From Paraescarpia echinospica (taxonomy: Eukaryota; Annelida; Polychaeta; Sabellida; Siboglinidae), in contig CM034531.1 of assembly GCA_020002185.1 (NCBI GenBank), forward strand, positions 74,052,200 to 74,116,199: a stretch of 64,000 nt of DNA, written 5' to 3'. Position numbers and translations under genes: made by a program. Numbering within the stretch: position 1 is the stretch's first letter; every line of letters starts with the position of its first letter. This document shows, piece by piece, positions 12,900 to 21,900 of the stretch. Under the pieces are notes generated by a model. It saw only the letters and a program-made list of their open reading frames with translations. It had not been told where the DNA came from and ran no database searches.

Positions 12900-14984
12900 G
12901 AGTGAAGTTGTAATTTATGATTATGGTGTACAGTCAAAATTCCTATTGAGAAATGATGAGATACCAACTGATGTCTTATTGTGTAAAGACTGCAACTGTA
13001 CTACAGTAGAGCATAAAATAGCCTTACAAAAATATTATGATAATATCATGTGTGCAATAACCACTGCGGGACAGAATATTATAAAAATACCCAAACCATC
13101 CAAGGGTAAAAAAGGTAACCTGCCAGGTTGGAAAGAATATGCATCAGATCTATATGATATGTCTCGAGAGACATACACCATATGGAAAAACTCTGGTAGT
13201 CCCAGGCAAGAGGCACTTTTTGAAATGAAAAACAAGGCTAAGGCTAGATTTAAAGGTGCTATGAGATTCACCAGAAACAATGAGGATGCATTAAGAAAGG
13301 AATCGCTTGCTAAAAAGCTGTTGTGTAAAAATTACAAAGCATTTTGGAAAGAAACTAAACTGATGAATAGCAGTAATTTATCTTTTCCAAATGTTATTGA
13401 TGGTGTAACAGGGTCACACAATATTGTAAATATGTGGAAATGTCACAATGAGAATGTGCTTAACTGTCTACATAAAACCAAATATGTAAATAGCATTTGT
13501 AAAAATGTTGAATATCAAAGTGGCATAGAGGTGTCACACTCCGAAATTATCAATGCCATAACAGATTTGAAAGACAGAGAGTGGTTTGGATGGTATATGT
13601 GCCGAGCATCTGAAACACTGCAGTGACGTTTTAATTCCACTGTTGTCTATGTGTTTTACTAGCTTAATTGTTCATGGGATTTTACCTGAATCTATTATGT
13701 ATGTTGTACTTGTGCCGATAGTTAAAAACAAAAATGCTAGCATATGTAGTAAGAATAATTAGAGACCCACTGCTTTAGCCAGTATTGTGTAAAACGTTTT
13801 TGAAAAAAATAATGTATGACCGTATTGCATACTGTCTAACTACATGTAACAATCAGTTTGGCTTCAAGACTGAACACAGTACAGACTTGTGTATATGTGC
13901 CTTGAAAGAGGCTTTCTGAAATATCAGAGCTTGAATAGTAATGTGTATTCATGTTTTCTGGATGCGTCCAAAGCGTTTGATCGTGTCAATCATTATATTC
14001 TGTTTGAGAAACTCGTCAATCGGGGTATACCTATGTGTATAGTTAGACTTTTAATATTTGGTTTGCTACTAAAAAAACGTATGTACGTTGGAAGAATGTC
14101 ATGACCGACAGTTTTTCTGTTAGAAATGGGTTGCGTCAAGGAGGAATTCTTTCTCCGCATCTTTTCTGTGTTTATATGGATGATCTTTTCTGTTAATGTA
14201 CTTGCTGGTTGTATAATAGGTGAATCGTTAATTAACCATTTGTTGAATGCTGATGATTTAGTGCTCTTGGCTCCCTCATCTATGGGTTTATCAATGTTAC
14301 TAATTGTTTGTTCAGAATATGGCATATAACACGATATTAAATACAATAGTGTCAAAAGTAATGTTATGAGTGTTTGCTGTAAAAGGTTCAAGTATATATA
14401 CACTTTCCAAACTTTGTATTACATGGTGAAACATTGCATAGGGTTAGTAAATGCCAATATCTTGGGCATATTATCACAGAAGATATCAGTGACAATGATG
14501 ACATGGCTAGACAATACAAGAAAAATTATGCAAAGGGTAATGCCCTGATCCGAAAATTCTATATGAGTACAAATTCTGTAAAGTGTAATCTGTTCAAATA
14601 CTATTGTACTTCGTTATATACATGTCAGCTATGGTGGAATAATAAAGCAGAATCAATTACAAAATTGTGTGTAGCATACAATAATGTCTTTAAGTTGCTG
14701 TGCGATGAACCTAGAGATTGTAGAGTTAATTATATATTTGTATCACGAGGCTTATTCACCTACAAAATGTTGATCAGAAAAAATGTGTATAGTTTTATGA
14801 AATGTGTAGTCAAATCGGGCAATGAAATAGTACAGGGTATTATGAACAGTGATACATTATACATATCACCACTGTGTCACCGGCGAAGAATGCTATATAA
14901 TAATAGTTATCAGTCATAGTCTACGTTTTATATAGATGTAATGTTCCGGAAATTTGATCGGAATAAAGTTATTGAATTGAATTG
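12900..14984 (+). mobile_element. LINE fragment (RT half) of the split element
   Basis: The pol region continues from the end of an endonuclease into reverse transcriptase. The frame at 12946-13626 encodes the linker (DVLLCKDCNCTTVEHKIAL, LPGWKEYASDLYDMSRE). The 13889-14104 and 14126-14329 frames carry CFLDASKAFDRVNHYILFEK, RNGLRQGGILSP and LLNADDLVLL. Here the YADD box reads NADD. The 14434-14919 frame carries the C-terminal CQYLGHIITEDISDNDD. Multiple frameshifts are present. The 3' end at about 14940-14984 shows a short ATTGA repeat tail. The clade was not resolved. Confidence 0.85.
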
Positions 14985-14985
14985 A

Positions 14986-15390
14986 CACCTAAGAACATAG
15001 TTACTATATACATTGTATGTATTTGGACACCTAAAACATAGTCAGTATATAAACTGTATGTATTTGGTCACCTAAACATTGTCACTACATACACTTTATG
15101 TATTTGGACACTGAAAACATAGTCAATATATATATTACCATTATGTATCAATAAAGATTATAAAGATTATTATAAAGATTATATATATATATACTGTATG
15201 TATCTGGACACCTACCGCATAGTCACTATAAACTCTGCATGTATTTGAACACTTAAGACATAGTCACTATAAACACTGCATGTATTTGGACACTTAAAAC
15301 ATAGTCACTATATATACTGTATTTATTTGGACACATAAGACATAGTCACTAAATATACTGTATGTATTTGAACACCTAAAAATAGTCAGG
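14986..15390 (-). repeat. 42-bp minisatellite array, reverse orientation
   Basis: About eight to ten diverged copies of the 9.0-10.1 kb unit are present reverse-complemented (TATGTATTTGGACACCTAAA core). The array lies immediately after the LINE tail and immediately before the palindrome at 15389. Confidence 0.88.
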
Positions 15391-15498
15391 GTATATATAT
15401 ATCATCACAGGAGAATAATTATTGTATATATACATATATATATATATATGTATGTATATATACAATAATTATTCTCTTGTGATGATATATATATACCC
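15389..15498. repeat. Long near-perfect palindrome
   Basis: The left arm runs GGGTATATATATATCATCAC, AGGAGAATAATTATTG, TATATATAC. It is matched in reverse complement by the right arm ending ATATATATACCC, with a short TA-rich centre. Arms are about 45 bases. This would extrude a cruciform. Copy 1 of the flanking direct repeat keeps only the right arm. Confidence 0.85.
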
Positions 15499-15666
15499 TA
15501 CATCTAGTTTTGAAAGAAACACATTTACAATAAAAATCAACTGTCAAATAAAACTAGCAAGCGATGTAAGTATTTTCATAATTATCCTTCTGTTGATGCA
15601 AGATGTTCACCTTTTTGTAATAAAAATGTGTTGTTTAACTAGGAGAAATACTATATTGCAAATTAC
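15454..15666 (+). repeat. About 210-bp direct repeat, copy 2
   Basis: This is the second copy of the 12687-12899 segment. Beyond 15666 it continues into TGTATGCATA, unlike copy 1, where LINE sequence follows. Copy 2 therefore shows the sequence state without the LINE junction. Confidence 0.9.
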
Positions 15667-16087
15667 CTTGTATGCATATATATTTATTGGGACAAAACTG
15701 TTGTGTTTACACAATTATATGAATAATATTGTAGTCAAGTAGGTCAACAAACATTTGAAATTACCTCTAATTCTGTCCCATTATAAATTATAATGAAGTA
15801 TAGCTGGTATGCAAAATCGTGGTGTGGGTCTTTTGAGAAATTTTCTTGAACAATTCTAACCGCACTGACATCATGTATATTTCGGATTTGTGTATATAAA
15901 TCATCACATTAGCATGTGATACGTAAATAGCCTAGCATATTTACGAACCTATTTTGATAGATATAGCCTTTGATGAGAAAATTGGTGTAAGTGGGTAACA
16001 CAGGTACGTATTTACGTAATACGTCTGTAACAATGGTCCTACTGTGAGTATCTGCTGCAAGTATTCGTTCTATCTGTGCCGTATCGA
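15667..16087. other. Spacer before viral relic, nothing recognised
   Basis: AT-rich sequence with no family resemblance and no terminal repeat that I could assign to the Maverick-like relic. Confidence 0.4.
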
Positions 16088-17397
16088 TCAGTAATTATAG
16101 ACGACGTTTCTGTTGTGGTCAATCTCCAAAACCGTCTCGAATTCTCCGTTGATGACGACGTTTGTTGTCTTGTCGAGGGGTTGATTAAAATGCATCTCGA
16201 TTTGTAGATTGCCTTGATGTACCAAATTGAAATGGGGACCGTCGCAACAATCTGGTGTGATGTCAAACGCAAACAGGGTGTATCCTTTGCCAAACACATT
16301 GTGACTGATGTTGTTTCCTTCGTATTGAAACATCTTTCCCGTTCCCGCAAATATATTACTATAACTTCTCACGTAGGCACAATCATCGAAATTAGGCTGG
16401 AGTGGTTTCGCCGGGACTTGTTGCCCGTCGACATACAATGTAAGAAAGTTCAAGTTGTGTTTTACGTGGAACGGTTTCTTGGAGATTGCTGCAATGTAAG
16501 CGTCATTGTTTGCACAACACAAGACTATTCTCTTTGTTAAGACACTCGAATAAACATTTTCTTGAGTGTGCGACATGGCACCTTGCGGTATGGAAAACAC
16601 TTTACAATCGACTCTTCGCAACGGATACTTGGCCATTCCCTTTTGCATCGCATTGATGTGACCCATCTGTGCGGCGGGATTCAGTTTGTCTTTTCGTGCA
16701 AACAAAATTGCATCGACTATGCGTACCTTGTGTCACCATCAACAGCCGTGAGTGCAAAAGCATAGTTGCTCTGTACTAGTCGAATTTTAACGTCGACACC
16801 GTTCAACAGATGAAGGTCGTGGAGGAAGAGATCGACATGTAGACGATCCATCATGTCAACGATTCAACTACGGGTAATATAGTTGTTTCGTTTTAGCAGA
16901 CCCTTGTTTGCATCGTCGGTGGCATCCATGTGTCCAGCCGTGTGTTTGTACCACAAGGTTCTAGTCAGTTGACTCTTTTTTGTTTCTACTCCATTACTCA
17001 GTAACGTATCTATTTACGCACGATAAGGATAGGTATACGTGGAAGGTGTGACAATGGTACCGTTCAAAGACACGTCGACTTCGCTAAACAGCGAATGCAT
17101 CCCATTGTTTACTGGCTCAACAGGTTCAGGTTGATCGATGTCGTCCCCGTTTCCTTTGACTATACGTGCTCGCGCCAATAGGTAAGTTTTGGCCACGTCC
17201 ACGTAATCGTCTCCCGATCCGGGTAATAAGAATTCGATAGGACCACCCGTACCTATCGAGGTGACAAGTCGATGATCCACCCATTGTACGTGTTCGATGC
17301 TCGTTTGTGTCGTCGGTAAATTAAACAGGTCCTATTCGCTTTTGACTCCCTCACACGACAACTTGTGCACAAAAGCCACGTCTAGCCGAATATATTG
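16088..17397 (-). pseudogene. Major capsid protein (F54H12.2-like, Maverick/adintovirus), broken
   Basis: The longest intact piece (16705-16088) encodes the C-terminal half, including LNPAAQMGH, YVDGQQVP and EGNNISHNVFGKGYTLFAFD, and ends in a TGA stop. Upstream, on the same strand, follow TYLLARARIVKGNG and HSLFSEVDVSLNG (17280-17014), then SQLTRTLWYKHTAG (about 17000-16930). The N-terminal part continues to about 17397. The order and motifs are those of the metazoan 'F54H12.2-like' proteins, which are the double-jelly-roll major capsid proteins of Maverick/Polinton-type elements. Lesions seen are in-frame stops near 17325, 17014-17016 and about 16865, and a frameshift near 16725. About 430 codons are recognisable, close to a full-length gene. 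It would build the icosahedral shell; here it is non-functional. Confidence 0.85.
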
Positions 17398-17439
17398 TCT
17401 CGATGCGTCTTATGTCGTCTGCGTCTCTTGGCGACACTG

Positions 17440-17797
17440 GTTAGGTTCTCGTCGGCTTGCGTTTTATAGTGCGAGGACCGTTGTGTATGCCCGGAGGTAC
17501 ACTGCTTCCTAGCACACTACTGATCGTATCCTTTCAGGTTTCTTTCACACGCCAATTTGCAGATTCTTTAATGCTCTGTCCAAAAAACACGTCGCCGGCC
17601 ACACCGTACCCTGTCTTTAACGCTCCTTTTCCCAAATCGATTGCGCCTCTTTTTATGAGCGGCATTGCAATTCGAATGAGGCCACCAAATAAACTACCTA
17701 GACCGAGACCTCGTTTCACTCTTGCCCCAACAAACACGGGCAAACCGTCACCGTCTTGTCGGACGTAATAGTCTTTGTAGGAATGATTACGACTCAT
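17440..17797 (-). pseudogene. pX-like virion core/membrane-active protein relic
   Basis: The intact 17797-17534 frame starts at ATG and encodes a short protein with a DGDGLPVFVGARVKRG start. A glycine-rich amphipathic stretch follows (GLGSLFGGLI, then IKRGAIDLGKGALKTG). After an in-frame TGA at 17534-17536 the frame runs on with a basic tail to a TAA near 17450. Small proteins of this design sit beside the capsid genes in Maverick/adintovirus elements and have been likened to adenovirus core or membrane-lytic proteins; that role is by analogy. Its ATG overlaps the stop of the upstream penton gene by four bases (ATGA). Confidence 0.65.
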
Positions 17798-18543
17798 GCT
17801 TCAAAAAACGATGGCTTGCGTTGTCGAAAATATATTGTCGCCGTCACTCTACCGCGCTCGAATAGTTTGCGACGTCCCGTGTCGTCTCTTATATCGATCT
17901 CGATGGTTGTAAATTATTTTGTTTAAGACGGGATCGTATTGTAATTGTCGAAACTTTTTGTCACCACGGCTCCGTGTTTACCTTCTATCGGTACAACCCT
18001 CAAAAGAGGGACGAGGCTGTGGTTCCACAACGTTGGTGTAGACGTACAGCGAGTAAAACCCCTGAATCATGTCTACCAGAGATTCGGATTGTTTAAAGTT
18101 TTAATAAAATGGTCCTTCTTCTTCCGGATAATTCGTAAACCTATCAAACGTTGTAGGTTCAACGAATATACGGATAATTAGATGTTTTCTATATTTTTGT
18201 GCGATGTCACTGTAGCTCAGTTTTATATATATAGTTCCTTTACTTTTATCGGTGACTTTATGCTTCTGTTTATTGCACGAATGAGCGATTGGGGACTATC
18301 GCAGTGGCCTGCCTCGATATTCACCACATAAGTCGTACCATCAGCAACCACGACAAAAGAAACATCCTCTTCTCTCAAGTTGTACCAACAGTGCGTATGT
18401 TGAATATCGACTAACCCGCACTCCCACTGACCGACTAAACTAATGCGTTGCGGCAAAGCCGTGACTTAGTGGGTCAAAGTGTTGTCGGGATGTAACTTCA
18501 CTGACGGGTTGCTGGGAAATGTCATGTAAAAATCAGACGACAT
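17794..18543 (-). pseudogene. Penton/minor capsid protein relic
   Basis: The gene starts at an ATG at 18541-18543 with MSSDFYMTFPSNPSVKLHPD, passes an in-frame TAA at 18466-18468, and continues with LPQRISLVGQWECGLVDI and VVNIEAGHCDSP (18456-18223). After frame changes the end is recognisable: MIQGFYSLYVYTNVVEPQ near 18070-18015, then QRKPSFFEA just before a TGA at 17794-17796. These motifs match the single-jelly-roll minor capsid (PX or penton-like) proteins next to F54H12.2-like genes. The gene is close to full length but has at least one stop and two or more frameshifts. The stop codon overlaps the ATG of the next gene. Confidence 0.75.
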
Positions 18544-18914
18544 GGTCACCGCGTTTCATTGACGGATTAGGTAATAGGTATCCCAAGCAACTGTTCAACA
18601 AAGCCGTCCACAGATTACAGTTTCTGTCTAATTTAGTCAGGTTGTAGACACTGAAAAATTTAACGGTGTACAGTATGACGATTAGGCAGAAGAAGAATTT
18701 CCAAAGAACACCCAATGTCTGCATGTACTTCCGGTATCGTCAGTGTTTTGGAACAGAACGTCCGTCAGATGTTCCACGACACGAATGTCAGCTCGACCGG
18801 TGTGTAGTAGTCTTTATACGCAACGAGCGACGATTTATTCATCCAGCTTTTAAACGAGTCGGGATACCCTACTCAATTTTACCTGTGAATCTTGTTGAAT
18901 TTAACCTGTGTATC
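18544..18914 (-). other. Unassigned part of the viral relic
   Basis: Between penton and the conserved gene, minus-strand frames show a hydrophobic stretch (LWKFFFCLIVILYTVKFF, about 18700-18650) that could be a membrane segment. A frame near 18840-18760 has YKDYYTPVELTFVSW. I do not recognise either. The position inside the gene block suggests a small viral gene, but it is broken and the boundaries are uncertain. Confidence 0.3.
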
Positions 18915-19022
18915 TAGGTGAATTTGTTGAATTTACCTGTGTATCTTGCTGAATTTGCTGAACTTACCTGTGTATCTTGCTGAATTTGCTGAATTTACAT
19001 GTGTATCTTGCTGAATTTGAAA
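18885..19022. repeat. About 33-bp tandem repeat
   Basis: Four diverged copies of a unit built from TTACCTGTGTATCTTGCTG and AATTTGCTGAA. The repeat lies inside the viral relic in a gap between gene remnants. Confidence 0.8.
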
Positions 19023-19439
19023 AATATTCTATGCTTATCCGAACTGAACGCCACCCACAGTGACATGGTGACACAAATTGTTATCACTGAAATGGGGAAC
19101 AGTGAGGGGTGCCTTAACGATAATAAAAAAATAAAATAAAACTAACACATTCGTCCATTGTCAACATAATGTTATATTTTTGTTAATTCATGCATTTCTG
19201 ACATATAATAGAGGGAATATTCCCGACATGTTGTCTCTTGCATAGTGTTCCTGTGTCTTGCATGTTGTACACGAACCTGTTTTACGACAATCGATGACCC
19301 TAACATTGACAATACGAATAGTATCTCTTTGGTTGTGAAGTGTAAGACTATTGGATAAATTACCAACGCATGTTTTGCAACGTTGGTGCCAAATGAGCTG
19401 GTAGGTTGCTTTGAAATGTCGTCATCAATGTTGTTGTCG

Positions 19440-20100
19440 CCCACTGACGCTGGCTGCATGTAAATCCACCGTTCCGGTTTCCACACTAAATCCATAGGCG
19501 GGTCCACGCCCTTCAGACCACGAGAGAAAGTTTTCCATCCCACTGATTAAAACGACTTCCGCTTTCTCAACACGTCATTCACAAGGTTTACGACATTTCT
19601 TCCGGGAACCTCCTTGTTTCTGTACACCTCTCGCCACGATCGTTCATTACGGAACTTTACATTTTTTTGAGGAAACACCGTGCTTTCTGTTTCATAGCTT
19701 TTGGAAAGCTGTCGATGATTTCGTTTTCGATGCTTTCATTTTCGAAGATTTCATTTTCGTTAGCAGGTTGTACTTTGTTTTCATCTTCACTGGGAATGTT
19801 TTGGGCCACACGCAATGGAACCTGCATACGTTTGTTGGAAAGATCGTTGTACCGACTCAACACCTAGTTATACAATAGAACCTTTTGCCTCTCATGTGTA
19901 TCGTTTCGTTCTAATATGTCTGACATTTCATCATCGAATCGTCACAAGACACTTTCGATAGGATTGGTCGAAGGCCGTTGCGGTTGAATGTTTTCCTATA
20001 TTGTCTTTGTATGCTCCATGGTGACCTGAGATGGAGACAGCAATATCGAGTTTGTCGCTGGGGCCAGAGGCGCACGTGTCGTAGTGGGCGCCGGGACAAG
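19440..20100 (-). pseudogene. Conserved Maverick/adintovirus-associated protein, function unknown, broken
   Basis: On the minus strand a Pro/Thr/Ser-rich start (about 20090-20000) leads to DDEMSDILERND, then LSRYNDLSNKRMQVPLRVAQ (19863-19800). An acidic linker and a FPKAMKQKARCFLKK block follow. After frame changes come REVYRNKEVPGRN, VVNLVNDVLRKRKSF and the end piece PPMDLVWKPERWIYMQ (about 19480-19440). This layout is that of a protein I know as a frequent neighbour of F54H12.2-like capsid genes in animal genomes. Its role is not known to me. In-frame stops (near 20005, 19940 and 19867) and several frameshifts make it non-functional. Confidence 0.6.
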
Positions 20101-20262
20101 TGAATTATTCAGTAACGCGGTGCTTGTCGATCGTCCACAGAGACTGTGGGCACTGTGCCTTTTCCTATTGTTCCGACGTGTGAAATGCTTCCTGCAATCT
20201 GGGCACTGTAACGGTGCTAATGAATGTGGTGATATGGATCTGTTGGCGGACAGGTCGTGTAG

Positions 20263-20600
20263 TTACGACTGCAACAACTTCGTTAACAACGTGGCCAGAA
20301 GGGACGTAGCTAAGGGTGCTAATAGGGCCGTAAAGAATCCATCTTTCTGTAGAATACGTATCTTCATACGGAGATCAATTTCATTTAGGACCAAGGTTCG
20401 GAGGTCCTTCTTGTACCGACGTAGTTTAGACTTGTGATCTTCTTTAATGGTACGTTCCATTTTAATATGTTTTGTGCACACTCGCACAGACTATGTACCA
20501 GATCGGATTTTCCTGTGTCGATGATGGCTCTGGCTAAAGCAGGATCCGCTTCAGCGAGAAGATAAAGGCACAACGCATTTCTTTTCAGTCGCGCTGACAT
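20263..20600 (-). pseudogene. Small basic core-like protein of the viral relic
   Basis: It starts at ATG 20598-20600 with MSARLKRNALCLYLLAEADP, continues with SLCECAQNILKWNVPL, and after one frameshift near 20445 with KLRRYKKDLRTL and a hydrophobic end KDGFFTALLAPLATSLLATL. A basic helical body with a Gly-Phe-hydrophobic tail is characteristic of a small protein that recurs beside Maverick/adintovirus packaging genes. A DNA-binding core or membrane role is inferred from composition only. Apart from the frameshift the gene appears full length (about 110 codons). It begins 33 bases after the ATPase stop. Confidence 0.65.
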
Positions 20601-20632
20601 GTCGAATGACGAGGGTCACAGCGTTTTTGTAT

Positions 20633-21135
20633 TTAGATCTTCAGAAAGTAGGCGTACTGAAGTTTGTTGGGTTCCAATATGATATTAGTACGCAGGCGAA
20701 AGTGTTCAGGTGTGGCCTGTTTGAGGTCGATGAACAAATATCATTGCGGTACGGATGTTGTGTCTCCTAAAGCTTCTTGCATGTATTTTGTGCTATTCGG
20801 ATACATCTGTTTGACCAAGTTGACCACATGCATGATGTCGCAATGATTATTGAAGAGCACCACGCACTGTACGCTTATACTTATAGTGCGACTCTGTTTC
20901 CCTTTGGGAAATAAATTTGCCACTAAATATATTACGGACATGTTGCAATGGTGACTCTTCTTCGTAAACAGTTCGGTGATCCTGTTGTCCGTTTTTGGAC
21001 ATGAGTTCGTCGATAACTACCAAGTTTCTCGTTTTAGGATCAAAAGACGACACATCTGGAAGACAATCGACAAATTCTATATTGTCTTACCACAGCCTGT
21101 CGGCCAGACGAAGCTGCAGGTAAACGGATGAATTA
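20633..21135 (-). pseudogene. FtsK/HerA-type genome packaging ATPase relic, internally deleted
   Basis: Near 21130-21090 the minus strand encodes a Walker A context HPFTCSFVWPTGCGKT. Almost at once it jumps to FVDCLPDVSSFDPKTRNLVV, followed by IDELM, the Walker B region (21053 onward). Some tens of residues between the two motifs are missing, so there is an internal deletion. The remainder continues through a frameshift into SVIYLVANLFPKGKQSRTIS and QMYPNSTKYMQEALGDTTSV. An in-frame TGA comes next, then FIDLKQATPEHFRLRTNI and the TAA stop at 20633-20635. These are motifs of the A32/FtsK-like ATPase that packages the genome in Maverick-type elements. Confidence 0.75.
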
Positions 21136-21139
21136 ACCT

Positions 21140-21900
21140 CGTGCCCACACTTTACGCAAATTATAAAAGGGACTAGGGTGCAGGGTACTTATACTAAAAA
21201 AAATGACATAAGATAAGTTTGTACATTTTATTCCACACCATCCATAACTGCAAGAACCAGAGACTGGACATTGTTTCGCCACTGCTCTGATACAGAGTCT
21301 TGCAATCATAAAGGTCACCTGGGCGTGCCGAATAAGCAACGACTCTTTGGCCTGGAACTTTGGCGTAGATATTTATTTGATTACTAATACTTTAGGGGCG
21401 CTTTTAGTTCATGATCTATCCGCCGGGGAGAACCGCTTCACAAAAATAAGAGGCACTAGTTTAAGCAGTACTTATAATCGTTCACCAATTATCCACCAGG
21501 GGCGCTATTTGTAGCTCATGATCTCTCCGTCAGAGGCGCCAGTTGACATTTGACCATGGCCTAAAAATTAACTTTTACCTTTGTCCACCGGAAATTACGT
21601 CATTCAATCTTCAACCGCGCCGCGCCAACGTCCTAGCACAATTACCGCGACATACTACTCACACGTCGCTTAGCACAATCTCTGTAACATTCTATCAATA
21701 TATTACTCCTTTGGATTATTATGGATTGTTTTCTATATAAGAATATGTAAGTAGAACATACTTCTATAGACTGTATTATTCCATAGTTTTATATAACGTC
21801 TCATTGCTACACACTGTAGATATCTATAGAGAATTGTAAATTACTATAACAATCTACATATATTTCCACGGATTGTTAGTTAGTGGGAGCATTACATTGC
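21140..21900. other. Spacer with dispersed GGCGCC-type repeat
   Basis: Between 21390 and 21545 two diverged copies of a motif are seen (GGGGCGCTTTTAGTTCATGA and GGGGCGCTATTTGTAGCTCA), each followed by CTCTCCG or CTATCCG. The same motif family recurs at about 46000-46230. No gene is recognised. Confidence 0.5.

Larger units (their letters stand above)
16088..21135 (-). mobile_element. Endogenous Maverick/Polinton (adintovirus-like) relic, morphogenesis module
   Basis: Read on the minus strand from 21135 down, the order is packaging ATPase, small basic core-like protein, a conserved virus-associated protein, an unassigned stretch, penton/minor capsid protein, pX-like hydrophobic-basic protein, and double-jelly-roll major capsid protein. 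This is the capsid and packaging half of Maverick/Polinton elements and the related adintoviruses, large DNA elements of animals with adenovirus-like capsid genes. All genes lie on one strand in compact order. Every gene carries stops or frameshifts, so this is an old, dead copy. Integrase, protein-primed DNA polymerase, protease and terminal inverted repeats were not found in the flanks, so the element is truncated. Confidence 0.85.

Noticed and set aside
10112..14984. Twin-priming as the cause of the inverted LINE half
   Set aside because: Twin-priming would place the inverted part directly next to the sense part; here about 2.4 kb with a Tc1 relic lies between, so a later genomic inversion fits better, though twin-priming followed by insertion is not excluded.
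15460..15666. Long terminal repeats of an LTR retrotransposon (with 12687-12899)
   Set aside because: The enclosed DNA encodes non-LTR reverse transcriptase, not gag/pol of an LTR element, and one copy is cut at the junction; no TG...CA ends were seen.
16088..21135. Alternative genetic code explaining the many in-frame stops in the viral genes
   Set aside because: All three stop codons occur, at positions where relatives would have different residues, and frameshifts and a deletion are also present; ordinary decay explains it.
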